The translations under genes were made by a program, and so were the position numbers. From NCBI GenBank assembly GCA_934746715.1, contig CAKVFI010000002.1:248001-312000 (forward strand): a stretch of DNA of 64,000 nucleotides, given 5' to 3'. The notes below the pieces were generated by a model, which worked only from the letters and a program-made list of their open reading frames with translations, was not told where the DNA came from and ran no database searches. Below, one piece after another: positions 1 to 8,730 of the stretch (the stretch's first letter is position 1; each line of letters starts with the position of its first letter). This stretch comes from an uncultured Clostridia bacterium. GTDB lineage: Bacteria; Bacillota; Clostridia; Christensenellales; UBA1242.

Positions 1-3000
1 CTGCAAATTGGCAATGGTATTACAATATTGATGGCAACAATGTTTTGGACAAAAATGGTTTGCTTATTGTGTTTGGCGATGGTGGACATGAACTGGTTAG
101 CATTGAATTGATATTTAACACAATTAAACAAACAGATTTGCAAAAAGCACATCTTGGGTATGTTGAAGTTGAAATCACAAATGCAGAAACTGGCGCAGTT
201 GAAAAATATCATGTTGAATACAATGCTGCATTAGGTGATATGGCTTATTACAAATATTCAGGTTCATATCTTGAACCAGTTGAAGGCATATTTGTGATTG
301 GTGGCGGATTGAGAAATGTTGTTGCAAATGTTTATAGTTCAATTAGATTAAGCGAATTTAAAAATAGTGATGGATATGTTGTTACAGACACATATGCAGA
401 CACATTAGGTTACAATTACACAAATTCTGTTAATGATAAATTTGACAACACAACAGCAGATGTAACAGTTAGATTTAGTTTGCAAAAACCAAGCAATTCA
501 AAAACAACAACTTTAACTTGGTATGGAAAATCTACCGAATTAACAAATAACAGTGTAGTAACGGTTGATTCCAAATTTGATAGCATTGATTATGATGCAA
601 ACATTGGTTACACTATTAAAAATCAATCATCAAATAATGCCGCATACGCAAAAACTCAAAAATATTATCCAAATGGGGAATCTTCATCTGCATATCAAGA
701 TGTTTTGATAAAGCTTCTTAACAAAGTTACAGTTGAAGGCTTTGATTTGACAACACTTGATTTGGAAGAGTTGTTTGGCAACGATTATGCTAGTTTGACA
801 GCAGATGAATCAACTTTTGCTGGCTGGCTGGTTGACAAAACAGTTTTGCAAAACCTTGGATACACTCAAAAACCTGGTCAAACAAAAACAACAGATAAAT
901 GGTATTTGAATGGCAAAACTCAATCAAATGTGTGGATTTACAAAGGATGGATTAAATTTGATTGTTCTTCCGAATTTGAAACATTAAACAAAAAACGCGT
1001 TTTGGTTGATAAGGTAACAAAAATTTATGCTTATGGCGATTTTGTGCCAGAAGAAATTTGGGCGGATAGCACAATCTGTTATAAAGGTGCATACAAATTG
1101 CCAATTATTCCAAGTTGGAACAGCAAACACGATGTTTCTATAACAGACAAATTGGCTTACAAAACAGATTCAACTGGAAGCGATCGCATGGTTGAAGCAG
1201 TGCTTTACAACGGAAGTTATTCTTCAAACGTAACATACAAACTTAATGGCGAAACAAATGTTGACTTTGTTTATTCAAACGCGTCTGCATTCTTGCAACC
1301 TAATCAAATTACAAGCAGCTCACTTTACAACGCTGCGGGTAAATATGGTTTGTTTAAATACGGTCATGAAATTGCTGGTTATGAAATTTCATTCCGTTAT
1401 TCTGGTGTAAATTACTATGCTTATCTCAATAGCTTGTCAGATGCAAATGTGGAATGGAAAGCTGGCATGTCCGCTTCTTCAGTTTCAGTAGATTCTGGCA
1501 CATTGAGCAAAACAACATTAAAACAATTGATTCAAGCTTTCAACAACTGGACACAAGGTGATTTTGTTTTGGCAAGTACAACAATTAATGTTGTTCCTGT
1601 TTGGGCTCGTGCAAACATATTGTTGCAAGGCTCTGCAAAAGACCAATTTGCAAACAACAGAATGAATGTTTTGTATGGTGACAGATACTCAATTTCTCGT
1701 GGGAATTGTGCAACTTTGGGCAAATCAATTGCTTATTATACAACACCTTCAAATTGCGTTGTGGTTTGCGACAGTGGCGTAAGTTCAAACCAAATTTATT
1801 GGGATTATTTGGATATCCCTTCAGTTGATTTCAAATATAACAACGGCGTTTACACATTGCCAATAACAAAGTTTGAAACTGACAATATTTACAAAGTTAC
1901 ATTAAGCAATTTTAGAGGAAATCTTGCTGGCGATTATGGCACAGATATTGAAGTTGCAGCACCAAGCAAAGCATTGAATAAAAATGGAGATAATAGTTAC
2001 TACTCTTATTCTTCTTGGTTAAACGCAAGTTACGATTCGGCTTATGTTGTTGAAAAGTACGCAAAAGAATTTGCACAAGATGTGGAAAACTACATCACTG
2101 GTGTGGACAACAATGACTCAAATTTCTATTTAAGAAAAGTTTATTCTGTTGGTGGAGAAACATATATATTTGTTGCCAACGCGCACACAATTGGCAATTT
2201 AGTTTTCCATCGTGATTATTTTGACTTGGTTGCATGGCTTTACAATGGTCAAGATGGTTCTGTTGCTTATATAACAGAAGAATATGTTGACAGAGCAAAT
2301 GGTCCACATCAAAAATTGCTTGATGGCAAAACAATTAAAAATTACAACAGCAGTGAAGCAGAAAACAAGATTTGGACAATCGATATTGACAATTCAAACA
2401 CACAAAATCCAACATTGTTTGCATTGTATTATCGCCCTGCTTATGAATTGAATGTGAACACAATCAACACGGAATTGGCAAGAAAAGAATTTGTTGGTTA
2501 TGCAATAATTTCGGTTAAGGATAGCGTTGTGGCAGCCGGAGAAGATGGCTCTGCAACATGCACATATGTGGCAAAATATAACAGTGATGAATCTGTGCAG
2601 GATATGGTTCTTTACAAAATTAACAACACTGGGGAGATAACCGATTTGCACAAATTGAGCAAAGCAGGATTGGACAAATATGAAATTGTTGATTCTGTTA
2701 TTATCTATTCAGGTTGTGATGTTGATATCTTCGTTGTTGACCAAAGCAAGGTTGAAGATTTGTCAGCAACAAACGAATATTATGACAACATGATTGGCTA
2801 TAAGTTCAGTAATGCAATTGATTGCACAATTAATGGCACAGCACAATCGGTTAAAGCAAGGTATGATTACACAATTTCATTCAACACAAAACAATATGTT
2901 GGAGAAAATCCTGTTATAACAGGGCTTTTAAGCGCTGACAATATTAATTTGGAATCCAGCGACGAAATTGTTGTTGACATTTTGTTTGAACCAATCAAAT

Positions 3001-5846
3001 ACAGCACAACAATTGGCTTAACAATTGTAGATGCTGGCGAAATGCATATCACAAACAACACAAATTACGAAACAAAAACGACCAAAACTCCTTACACTTT
3101 AACATCTTTAAAACGCAATAACTCATACAAAATTTATTATTACGCATATGCTGGTTATGGTTTGAGCAACAACAACTTCACTCTTGTTAATTCAAGCGTG
3201 AATGTGCTTAAAACCTTGTCAGATTCAGCGTCAGACAAAGAAAATCAAACATATGATTTCAATTTGACTGGCAGTTGGTTGAGAATGTTCTATTATAAGA
3301 ACGGACCATATAATGTTGAAAATGATGAAAATGCAACATATCAGTTTGTTGGCAACATCAACATTAACAACATTTTGCTTGAATTTGATGTTAGATATTT
3401 GGTGTTTGTTGGCGATGAAAATGTTCAAAGCAATGCATTGAATAATGGCTTGAACAACATCGTTTCAGCGGGCTGGAAACTTGGCGAAAACTTAACTTGG
3501 ACATTGTCTCAAACATCAGCAAATGATGCAGACGGCAATTTTGCAACTTACTATTATTCTCAAGGCGAGATGTACGCAATCATCAGCAGTTGGGCACGTC
3601 AACCAAGGAATATTAGCAACAGAAACAAATTTGCAAAAAATTATGCATTCTTGCTTAAAACTCAACCAATTGAATCTTACACAATTGACACAGACAATTT
3701 GTTTGATATGGTTGAAACAAACAGGGGTATAATTGTTCCAAAACAAAACAGAACAATGTACTTGGCAATGCAAGTTATGCCTATGTACAAAATTGAAATG
3801 CAAATTGCAATTAATGAAAATGACACAAACTGCACAGAAAGAACTCTCACAGTTAACAACGGCAATGGTAACTCTGTTGCATTGATTGCAAAAGCAGGCC
3901 ACAGTCAGGACACAACCACATTTATTTACACATACTTGGGGTTGGAAAACACAATTGCATCAACTTACGATGAAAAATATTACATTGCAGTGAATTACAC
4001 AAACGCAACAACCAATTCCAGTGTTGAATCACCATTCACAACTGATCAACACATGACATTGAAAGCAACATTCACTCCAAAGGAATTGCCAATCAATTTG
4101 TCGTTTAATTACAACAACGAGCAAATCACACAAGAGCAAGCATTAACATTCCTTGTTGGTTGGAATATGCCTGTTACACGTGGGCAATTGAACAACATTC
4201 AAAATGCTCCAAAAGAAGGGTTTGTTGTAACAAACGATACAATTGAATTTGTTTACACAGTAAGCATTTGGTATCATGTTGTTATTGCAGTGAATGGCGA
4301 CAGCGAAAGAGTTGACGCTGCAAACAAAATTTACATCAAAAATGAAGATTATCAAACTGGCAAAATTGACATTGTTGTTAACATCAACGACAAACAAAGG
4401 GGTATGATTATCCTAAAAGTTGTTGGCGACAATTCAAATGGAACAACATTCCATGACGCGGACAACGCTGCATTGCTTGAATTTGCAAACTTGTACATCA
4501 ATGGTGTTAACAGTGCAAAATCTGGCATATTTATTGAAGGTTATCCAGTTAGCATCAAATTTGCAGATATTCCAAAAGGCTATCGTTACATGGGGCTTAG
4601 GAAGGATAATGGCGGCATAGACTCTAAATATGTTGTTGAAGGTTCTGTTATTTCAATCACAAATGGCGTAAGGCCTGCTAACATGACAGAAGATGAATAT
4701 GTAAGCAGCATTGAAGGTGTTTACTACGCAGTGTTCCAAAAAGTTGTTGTAAACACAGAAATGACTTTAACTGCAAAAAACAAAAACAATTATTCTTATA
4801 GGTCAGACAGTCAACAAGCTGTTTGGGATTTGAACAAACTTGTGCTTACAAAAGGTGTTAGCGTAAACGACACAATCACATTCAATCGCATTAAAAACCT
4901 TGAAAATGAAGAATTGGATTACTACTATTACATCGACAGCACTGGCGAGCACCAAGTTTACGACAACAAAATTGTTATCACAAACGAGTTGCTTGAAGCA
5001 CTTGACGGTGAGTTTAAAGACAAAGCAAAAACTTTGGTTCTTGGTGTTGTTAACAAATTGAAATATTATATTACAATCAACATTGATGAAGCAAATTATG
5101 ATTGCTTGCAAACATTGCTTGTTAATGATGAACCTTGCAACAAGTTGAATGATTTAACTTACATCAGCAAATATTATTACGAAAACACAATCATTAATTT
5201 GAAAGTTGAATCAATCAACAAAGAAAAATATTCAATTAAAGTTACTGGCGATTACGGCTTCTCTGGCGCTCAAATTGACAATAAGTTTAGCTTAACTCAA
5301 GACGCAAATTTGATTGTTTCAATTTACAAAAACACATTTACAATGTCAGTTGAAGAAAAATTGTTTGCCGACATTGTTGAACTTAACACAAACAATCCAC
5401 AAACCTTAACAGGGGATAAGTTAATCAACAAAAATTCCGACAACAATTCAACACTTGACGGCACAAAATTTGTTTATCAAAATCAAACAAAAGTGGACAT
5501 CAAACAAGCGGACGGGGAAGGCGACAACAAAAAACTTTTAACACAACTTGTGTTGACAGACGAAAACTTGTCAATTCAATTTAACATTGATTGGAACAAG
5601 GAAGATATCTCAAATTGCTTTGTTGTTAAAAACAGCGCAGGCGAGCAACTGGTGGCAGAAACATCAGCAACACGCGACACCGCAAACAGCAACAAAATCA
5701 ATTTAACAGTTGTGGTTGACAGTGTTGTTTACTCTTATTCGTTTGAACTCCTTTCTTCAAACAATGTTCAATTGACATTTGTTGGAGTTGGCAACTGCAA
5801 TTTAACTTTGATTTACACTTCAATCAAACTTATTACAGTAAGTTAA
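1..5846 (+). CDS. giant secreted or surface repeat protein, 5' end outside window
   Basis: The reading frame is open from the left edge (first full codon at base 3) to TAA at 5844-5846, so about 1,947 residues of a larger protein are visible and the true start lies upstream. The sequence is rich in Asn, Thr, Tyr and Val and low in Cys, with beta-strand-like periodicity. A segment near residues 270-310 (FAGWLVDK followed by a WYLNGKT-type strand and YKGW) resembles the Listeria-Bacteroides (InlB B-type) repeats of surface proteins. No catalytic motif, no LPXTG and no C-terminal membrane anchor are seen; it ends in a Val/Leu-rich strand. A surface or exported adhesin-like role is inferred from size and composition only. 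A strong terminator follows. Confidence 0.85.
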   Translation, partial: ANWQWYYNIDGNNVLDKNGLLIVFGDGGHELVSIELIFNTIKQTDLQKAHLGYVEVEITNAETGAVEKYHVEYNAALGDMAYYKYSGSYLEPVEGIFVIGGGLRNVVANVYSSIRLSEFKNSDGYVVTDTYADTLGYNYTNSVNDKFDNTTADVTVRFSLQKPSNSKTTTLTWYGKSTELTNNSVVTVDSKFDSIDYDANIGYTIKNQSSNNAAYAKTQKYYPNGESSSAYQDVLIKLLNKVTVEGFDLTTLDLEELFGNDYASLTADESTFAGWLVDKTVLQNLGYTQKPGQTKTTDKWYLNGKTQSNVWIYKGWIKFDCSSEFETLNKKRVLVDKVTKIYAYGDFVPEEIWADSTICYKGAYKLPIIPSWNSKHDVSITDKLAYKTDSTGSDRMVEAVLYNGSYSSNVTYKLNGETNVDFVYSNASAFLQPNQITSSSLYNAAGKYGLFKYGHEIAGYEISFRYSGVNYYAYLNSLSDANVEWKAGMSASSVSVDSGTLSKTTLKQLIQAFNNWTQGDFVLASTTINVVPVWARANILLQGSAKDQFANNRMNVLYGDRYSISRGNCATLGKSIAYYTTPSNCVVVCDSGVSSNQIYWDYLDIPSVDFKYNNGVYTLPITKFETDNIYKVTLSNFRGNLAGDYGTDIEVAAPSKALNKNGDNSYYSYSSWLNASYDSAYVVEKYAKEFAQDVENYITGVDNNDSNFYLRKVYSVGGETYIFVANAHTIGNLVFHRDYFDLVAWLYNGQDGSVAYITEEYVDRANGPHQKLLDGKTIKNYNSSEAENKIWTIDIDNSNTQNPTLFALYYRPAYELNVNTINTELARKEFVGYAIISVKDSVVAAGEDGSATCTYVAKYNSDESVQDMVLYKINNTGEITDLHKLSKAGLDKYEIVDSVIIYSGCDVDIFVVDQSKVEDLSATNEYYDNMIGYKFSNAIDCTINGTAQSVKARYDYTISFNTKQYVGENPVITGLLSADNINLESSDEIVVDILFEPIKYSTTIGLTIVDAGEMHITNNTNYETKTTKTPYTLTSLKRNNSYKIYYYAYAGYGLSNNNFTLVNSSVNVLKTLSDSASDKENQTYDFNLTGSWLRMFYYKNGPYNVENDENATYQFVGNININNILLEFDVRYLVFVGDENVQSNALNNGLNNIVSAGWKLGENLTWTLSQTSANDADGNFATYYYSQGEMYAIISSWARQPRNISNRNKFAKNYAFLLKTQPIESYTIDTDNLFDMVETNRGIIVPKQNRTMYLAMQVMPMYKIEMQIAINENDTNCTERTLTVNNGNGNSVALIAKAGHSQDTTTFIYTYLGLENTIASTYDEKYYIAVNYTNATTNSSVESPFTTDQHMTLKATFTPKELPINLSFNYNNEQITQEQALTFLVGWNMPVTRGQLNNIQNAPKEGFVVTNDTIEFVYTVSIWYHVVIAVNGDSERVDAANKIYIKNEDYQTGKIDIVVNINDKQRGMIILKVVGDNSNGTTFHDADNAALLEFANLYINGVNSAKSGIFIEGYPVSIKFADIPKGYRYMGLRKDNGGIDSKYVVEGSVISITNGVRPANMTEDEYVSSIEGVYYAVFQKVVVNTEMTLTAKNKNNYSYRSDSQQAVWDLNKLVLTKGVSVNDTITFNRIKNLENEELDYYYYIDSTGEHQVYDNKIVITNELLEALDGEFKDKAKTLVLGVVNKLKYYITINIDEANYDCLQTLLVNDEPCNKLNDLTYISKYYYENTIINLKVESINKEKYSIKVTGDYGFSGAQIDNKFSLTQDANLIVSIYKNTFTMSVEEKLFADIVELNTNNPQTLTGDKLINKNSDNNSTLDGTKFVYQNQTKVDIKQADGEGDNKKLLTQLVLTDENLSIQFNIDWNKEDISNCFVVKNSAGEQLVAETSATRDTANSNKINLTVVVDSVVYSYSFELLSSNNVQLTFVGVGNCNLTLIYTSIKLITVS

Positions 5847-5855
5847 ACAAAAAAC

Positions 5856-5888
5856 AAAGATACACTCAAAATGGGTGTATCTTTTTTT
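5856..5888 (+). terminator. intrinsic terminator of the giant surface protein gene
   Basis: The stem AAAGATACAC pairs with GTGTATCTTT around a short loop and is followed by a T-run, 10 nt after the stop codon. Confidence 0.85.
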
Positions 5889-5928
5889 ATAAGTCCACAA
5901 GACAATGGTTATTTTTAATTCTCAGTTC

Positions 5929-5970
5929 TGTCATACCGAGAATTGCTTGCAATTCGAGTGTATCTTTTTT
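5929..5970. repeat. short dispersed repeat module (TGTCATACCGA... GAGTGTATC)
   Basis: TGTCATACCGA, a small inner hairpin (GAATTGCTTGCAATTC) and GAGTGTATCTTTT occur in this order. The same outer arms, with a different inner hairpin, recur at 9625-9665, which shows that it is a dispersed element and not unique spacer. Confidence 0.6.
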
Positions 5971-5983
5971 GGTAAAATCCAAT

Positions 5984-6081
5984 TGTCATTCTGAGCGCAG
6001 CCGAAGAATCTCTAAACGAAGAGCAGCCTGTTGCAAAGCACGGAGATGTTTCGACTCCGTTGCACTACGCTCAACATGACA
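5984..6081. repeat. imperfect long palindrome of the TGTCATTCTGAGCG type
   Basis: TGTCATTCTGAGCG at 5984-5997 is matched by the inverted ACGCTCAACATGACA at its other end (two mismatches). The complementarity continues inward: CAGCCGAAGAATCTC against GAGATGTTTCGACTCCG. Such TCATTCTGAGCG/GAAGAATCTC palindromes are widespread non-coding repeats in bacterial genomes. A related half is at 9666-9709. Confidence 0.7.
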
Positions 6082-6191
6082 AAAGGTAATAAAAACTTTG
6101 ATGTTTAATTTTGTTTTTTGTGTTTTAGCACTCACAAAATTAATAGTTTGCCAAAAAAATGACAATTTTGCAAAAACTTGTTGTTTTTTGT

Positions 6192-6221
6192 TTGACTATT
6201 TATGTCGAATTATTATACAAT
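6192..6221 (+). promoter_or_regulatory. promoter of the TasA-like gene with a possible Spo0A box
   Basis: TTGACT (6192-6197) and TACAAT (6216-6221) are 18 bp apart. Between them lies TGTCGAA (6203-6209), identical to the Spo0A-box core. The predicted start near 6228 leaves a leader of about 410 nt. The promoter is reasonable; the Spo0A site is only a 7-mer match. Confidence 0.5.
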
Positions 6222-6269
6222 CAAAATGACAAGTGAATGATGTCGATGTAGTTTGCATGTCAAAAAATT

Positions 6270-6610
6270 ATAGGCAAACTTGGTGTGGCAACGCACCGAG
6301 ATTGTTAGGGTTAAGAGCCCTACAAGTAAATTTGCAAATTTGTTTGTAGTGATACAAACTTCTGCACTCGAATTGTACACACCGGGTGCGGAAATCGGTT
6401 CAATTTGCTTGTATGCAACAAACGCGCATTGCGTGTTTGGTCGACATCAGGCATTTAGGGAACACTTTTGGCATCAGCCAAAAGTTAGTTGGCAAAACTT
6501 AAAATGCCATGAGTTAAATTGTCCGTTGGTCGAAACAATCGCAACAATTTAACTTCGCTTTGTTTACGCAAAGCAAAATACTTCTTGTTTGGCTTTGCCA
6601 AAACAGGAAT
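6270..6610 (+). promoter_or_regulatory. long hairpin-rich 5' leader, possible structured RNA
   Basis: The 400-nt stretch upstream of the TasA-like gene holds a series of well-formed stems: 6465-6472 with 6477-6484 (CTTTTGGC/GCCAAAAG), 6513-6522 with 6544-6553 (GTTAAATTGT/ACAATTTAAC), 6557-6562 with 6569-6574, and 6587-6593 with 6597-6604. Earlier ones are TAGGG/CCCTA and GTTTGTA/TACAAAC. I do not recognise a known riboswitch. It may be a regulatory leader or a separate RNA. Confidence 0.4.
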
Positions 6611-6640
6611 TTTAAAAAATTTTAAAGGGGAAAAATAAAA

Positions 6641-7288
6641 ATGACAAAAATGAAATCTAAAAAGATGACAAAGTCAACATTTGCAATCATTATAATGGGA
6701 ATTGTGATGGTAGCTATGCTCGCTTTCGGCGGCACTTTCGCGTTGTTTACTGCTCAAGCTAGCACAAAAACCAGTGCTGAATTCACAACAGGTACAATTA
6801 AATTGACATCTGGCGTTACATTTGCCTCTGAAACAGATGCAAACATTTTACCAGGTTCAAAAATTACAACTGCAGCTATCACAGTTAAGCCAGAAGCTGT
6901 CGGCACAAAATCTTTTGTTGCTGTTAAACTCACAATTACAGGTACAGGTTCAGTTGATGATTTAAATTTGAATAATGTCCTTGCCGATGGTTGGGTAGCT
7001 TTAACCGGTGAAAATAAAGGTATCTATGTTTATGCTACCGGCACAAACGATACTGATTACGCATTCGCAGAAATGAATGCTGAAACAAATTTTACAAAAG
7101 ATGCTATTCTTTATGATGCAACAAGCAACTCACTTGACGATCAAGCTGGTGCAAAAATGGGCTTGACATATAAAATTGAAGTTCGTGCAGCATCTGTTCA
7201 ATCAACATATGGTGACACAGCATTGTCAAAAGAACAAGCTATTGCAGCATTAGTTGAAAAGCTTGCTGGCACACCTGCAAAAGTTTAA
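6641..7288 (+). CDS. TasA/camelysin-like secreted protein with SipW-type signal peptide
   Basis: The 215-residue product begins with a Lys-rich n-region (residues 1-13) and a hydrophobic core ending FGGTFALFTAQA, the pattern cleaved by SipW-type signal peptidases. The remainder is an Ala/Thr/Val-rich beta domain typical of TasA/camelysin (M73-like) fibre proteins, with no cysteines. The start ATG is preceded by AAAGGGGAAAA. A terminator follows at 7303. No sipW gene is in this window, so the processing enzyme must be encoded elsewhere. The codons for the signal core are identical over 51 bp to those of the divergent gene at 8731-9423. The secretion class is secure; the fibre role is inferred from the family. 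Confidence 0.8.
   Translation: MTKMKSKKMTKSTFAIIIMGIVMVAMLAFGGTFALFTAQASTKTSAEFTTGTIKLTSGVTFASETDANILPGSKITTAAITVKPEAVGTKSFVAVKLTITGTGSVDDLNLNNVLADGWVALTGENKGIYVYATGTNDTDYAFAEMNAETNFTKDAILYDATSNSLDDQAGAKMGLTYKIEVRAASVQSTYGDTALSKEQAIAALVEKLAGTPAKV
6691..6741 (+). repeat. 51-bp perfect inverted repeat, copy 1 (active side)
   Basis: These bases encode the hydrophobic core of the signal peptide. They are identical, base for base, to the reverse complement of 9257-9307. Homology stops abruptly on the upstream side. On the downstream side it fades after four mismatches and a shared TTTACTGCT. Confidence 0.9.
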
Positions 7289-7302
7289 TTTTGTATTAGA
7301 TT

Positions 7303-7329
7303 AAAAAACACGCATTAGCGTGTTTTTTT
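7303..7329 (+). terminator. intrinsic terminator after the TasA-like gene
   Basis: AAAAAACACGC, loop ATTA, GCGTGTTTTTTT: a strong stem with a T-run directly after the stop codon. Confidence 0.9.
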
Positions 7330-7393
7330 GTCGGTTCGAATTTTTTATTTGATAATTTTTGTAATATTTTGTATTATGATTTTGGGAGTAGAT

Positions 7394-8581
7394 ATGAATA
7401 AAAACATATTAAAATATTATCAAAATAAATATTATAATTTAAATAAGAATGGGCAATCAAGTGACTTTGAAAAAGATTATGATAGATTTAAAAGCCATTT
7501 TAAAGTTGAAAATATAGACACCTTAACAATAGAACAATATAGGGATTTTTGTTCTGCTATAAACAACATTAAATCAAAAATAGGTTCAAAAAAGTTATTG
7601 CCAAAACAATTTGGTGTTTATTTTGAAAATAAAACTGGATTTAATACAAAATTTGGCAACACGTTTGAAAATGCTTTTGCAACTGTCAAAGAAGATATAA
7701 AAAACTTGATAAACTATGCACAACAAGAAAATATTAATACAAAAATTAAATCGAGGTTTAATGCTGATTTTGTAAATATCATATTATCTATTTATAACAA
7801 AAAATTTTTGCCAATTGATCATAAAGATATTGATTATTTTTTAATGATTTTTGGCGAAATAGAAAACAACAAATCATATTTTGAAAAACAAAACAAACTT
7901 ATTTCATTTAGAAGTGAAATAAATGACAACTGGGACAATTTTGATTTTGCCAAATTTGTGTATTATGTAAAAAACACAAATGAAGTTGCACAAATTGAAG
8001 ATGAGGCTGATAGACAAAACAACATCAATGCAATATATTTTATTGCGCATAATGAAGAACGAGAATATCAAGACAAACCAAGGTATAATAACAATCAAAA
8101 CCACATTTTTAAATTTGAAACAAACAAAGATTGGTATTCTAGCAAGCCAAAAGAGATTAATAAAAACGGGCATACATATTATGAAAGGAATAAAAAAGTA
8201 ACTGCATCAGTTTTGGAAAATGCAAGAGAATGTGAATTGTGCCATACCCCTATTTGTGCAAATTGGTGTATTGATTCACTTAATAATATTTGCAGTCGTT
8301 GTCATCCAACTTTTGAAAGAAAAAAAGATCACTCATTGCTATACTTTGAAGCCCATCACCTAATACCTATGAAAGCAGCAGGCAAAGTCTTTAAAGAACA
8401 TATAGTCAACATTGATATCCCTGAAAATATCGTTCCACTTTGCAGCAATTGCCACAATTTAATTCATTATGGAGTCAAGTATCAAAGTCTAGTGATTGAG
8501 TTATTCAAAAAAAGGCAAGCCGACTTGGCAAGCATTGGATTGAAAATCTCTCAACAAGAACTTTTGGATATGTACAATTAA
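7394..8581 (+). CDS. HNH endonuclease-domain protein
   Basis: The 395-residue protein has a C-terminal HNH module at about residues 279-363: two zinc knuckle pairs (CELC, then CSRC further on), the catalytic EAHHLIPM, the Asn of ENIVPLC, and CSNCHNLIH. The N-terminal 270 residues are AT-rich, Lys/Asn/Phe-rich and not recognised; they could recognise DNA or a partner. The ATG at 7394 is chosen because GGGAG lies just upstream and the longer frame starts inside the preceding terminator. The gene is flanked by the two 51-bp inverted repeats. Its frequent ATA and AGA/AGG codons differ from neighbouring core genes, suggesting acquisition. Restriction-like or homing activity is possible; nothing shows that it acts on the inverted repeats. 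Confidence 0.8.
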   Translation: MNKNILKYYQNKYYNLNKNGQSSDFEKDYDRFKSHFKVENIDTLTIEQYRDFCSAINNIKSKIGSKKLLPKQFGVYFENKTGFNTKFGNTFENAFATVKEDIKNLINYAQQENINTKIKSRFNADFVNIILSIYNKKFLPIDHKDIDYFLMIFGEIENNKSYFEKQNKLISFRSEINDNWDNFDFAKFVYYVKNTNEVAQIEDEADRQNNINAIYFIAHNEEREYQDKPRYNNNQNHIFKFETNKDWYSSKPKEINKNGHTYYERNKKVTASVLENARECELCHTPICANWCIDSLNNICSRCHPTFERKKDHSLLYFEAHHLIPMKAAGKVFKEHIVNIDIPENIVPLCSNCHNLIHYGVKYQSLVIELFKKRQADLASIGLKISQQELLDMYN

Positions 8582-8630
8582 AAAACTCGAGTTCAAAAGC
8601 GCGTTAACTGCTATTTATATATTATTATAA

Positions 8631-8656
8631 AGAACAACAAACGAGTTTGTTGTTCT
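8631..8656. other. perfect 11-bp hairpin downstream of the HNH gene
   Basis: AGAACAACAAA, loop CGAG, TTTGTTGTTCT. It is followed by AT-rich sequence but no T-run, so termination is uncertain. Confidence 0.5.
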
Positions 8657-8692
8657 AATATATAATATACAATTGTGTTAAATTTGAGTAAG

Positions 8693-8719
8693 AAAAAAAC
8701 CGACTGATGTCGGTTTTTT
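8693..8719 (-). terminator. intrinsic terminator of the minus-strand TasA-like gene
   Basis: The stem AAAAACCGAC/GTCGGTTTTT around TGAT lies 12 bp beyond the stop codon, with A and T runs on both sides, so it can act on either strand. Confidence 0.85.
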
Positions 8720-8730
8720 ATTTAGACAAA

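Noticed and set aside
3516..3902. 128-codon antisense frame within the giant surface protein gene
   Set aside because: It is a shadow of the highly biased coding strand; Cys/Val/Asn-rich with no start signal. Other antisense frames in this gene were rejected for the same reason.
6280..6552. 90-codon open frame upstream of the TasA-like gene
   Set aside because: It lies across the hairpin-rich leader, has no ribosome-binding site, and its composition follows the stems rather than a protein.
6641..8581. HEARO/OMEGA-type system (structured RNA plus HNH nuclease)
   Set aside because: The HNH protein lacks any RuvC-like domain or bridge helix, and the structured leader belongs to the TasA-like transcript, separated from the HNH gene by a terminator.
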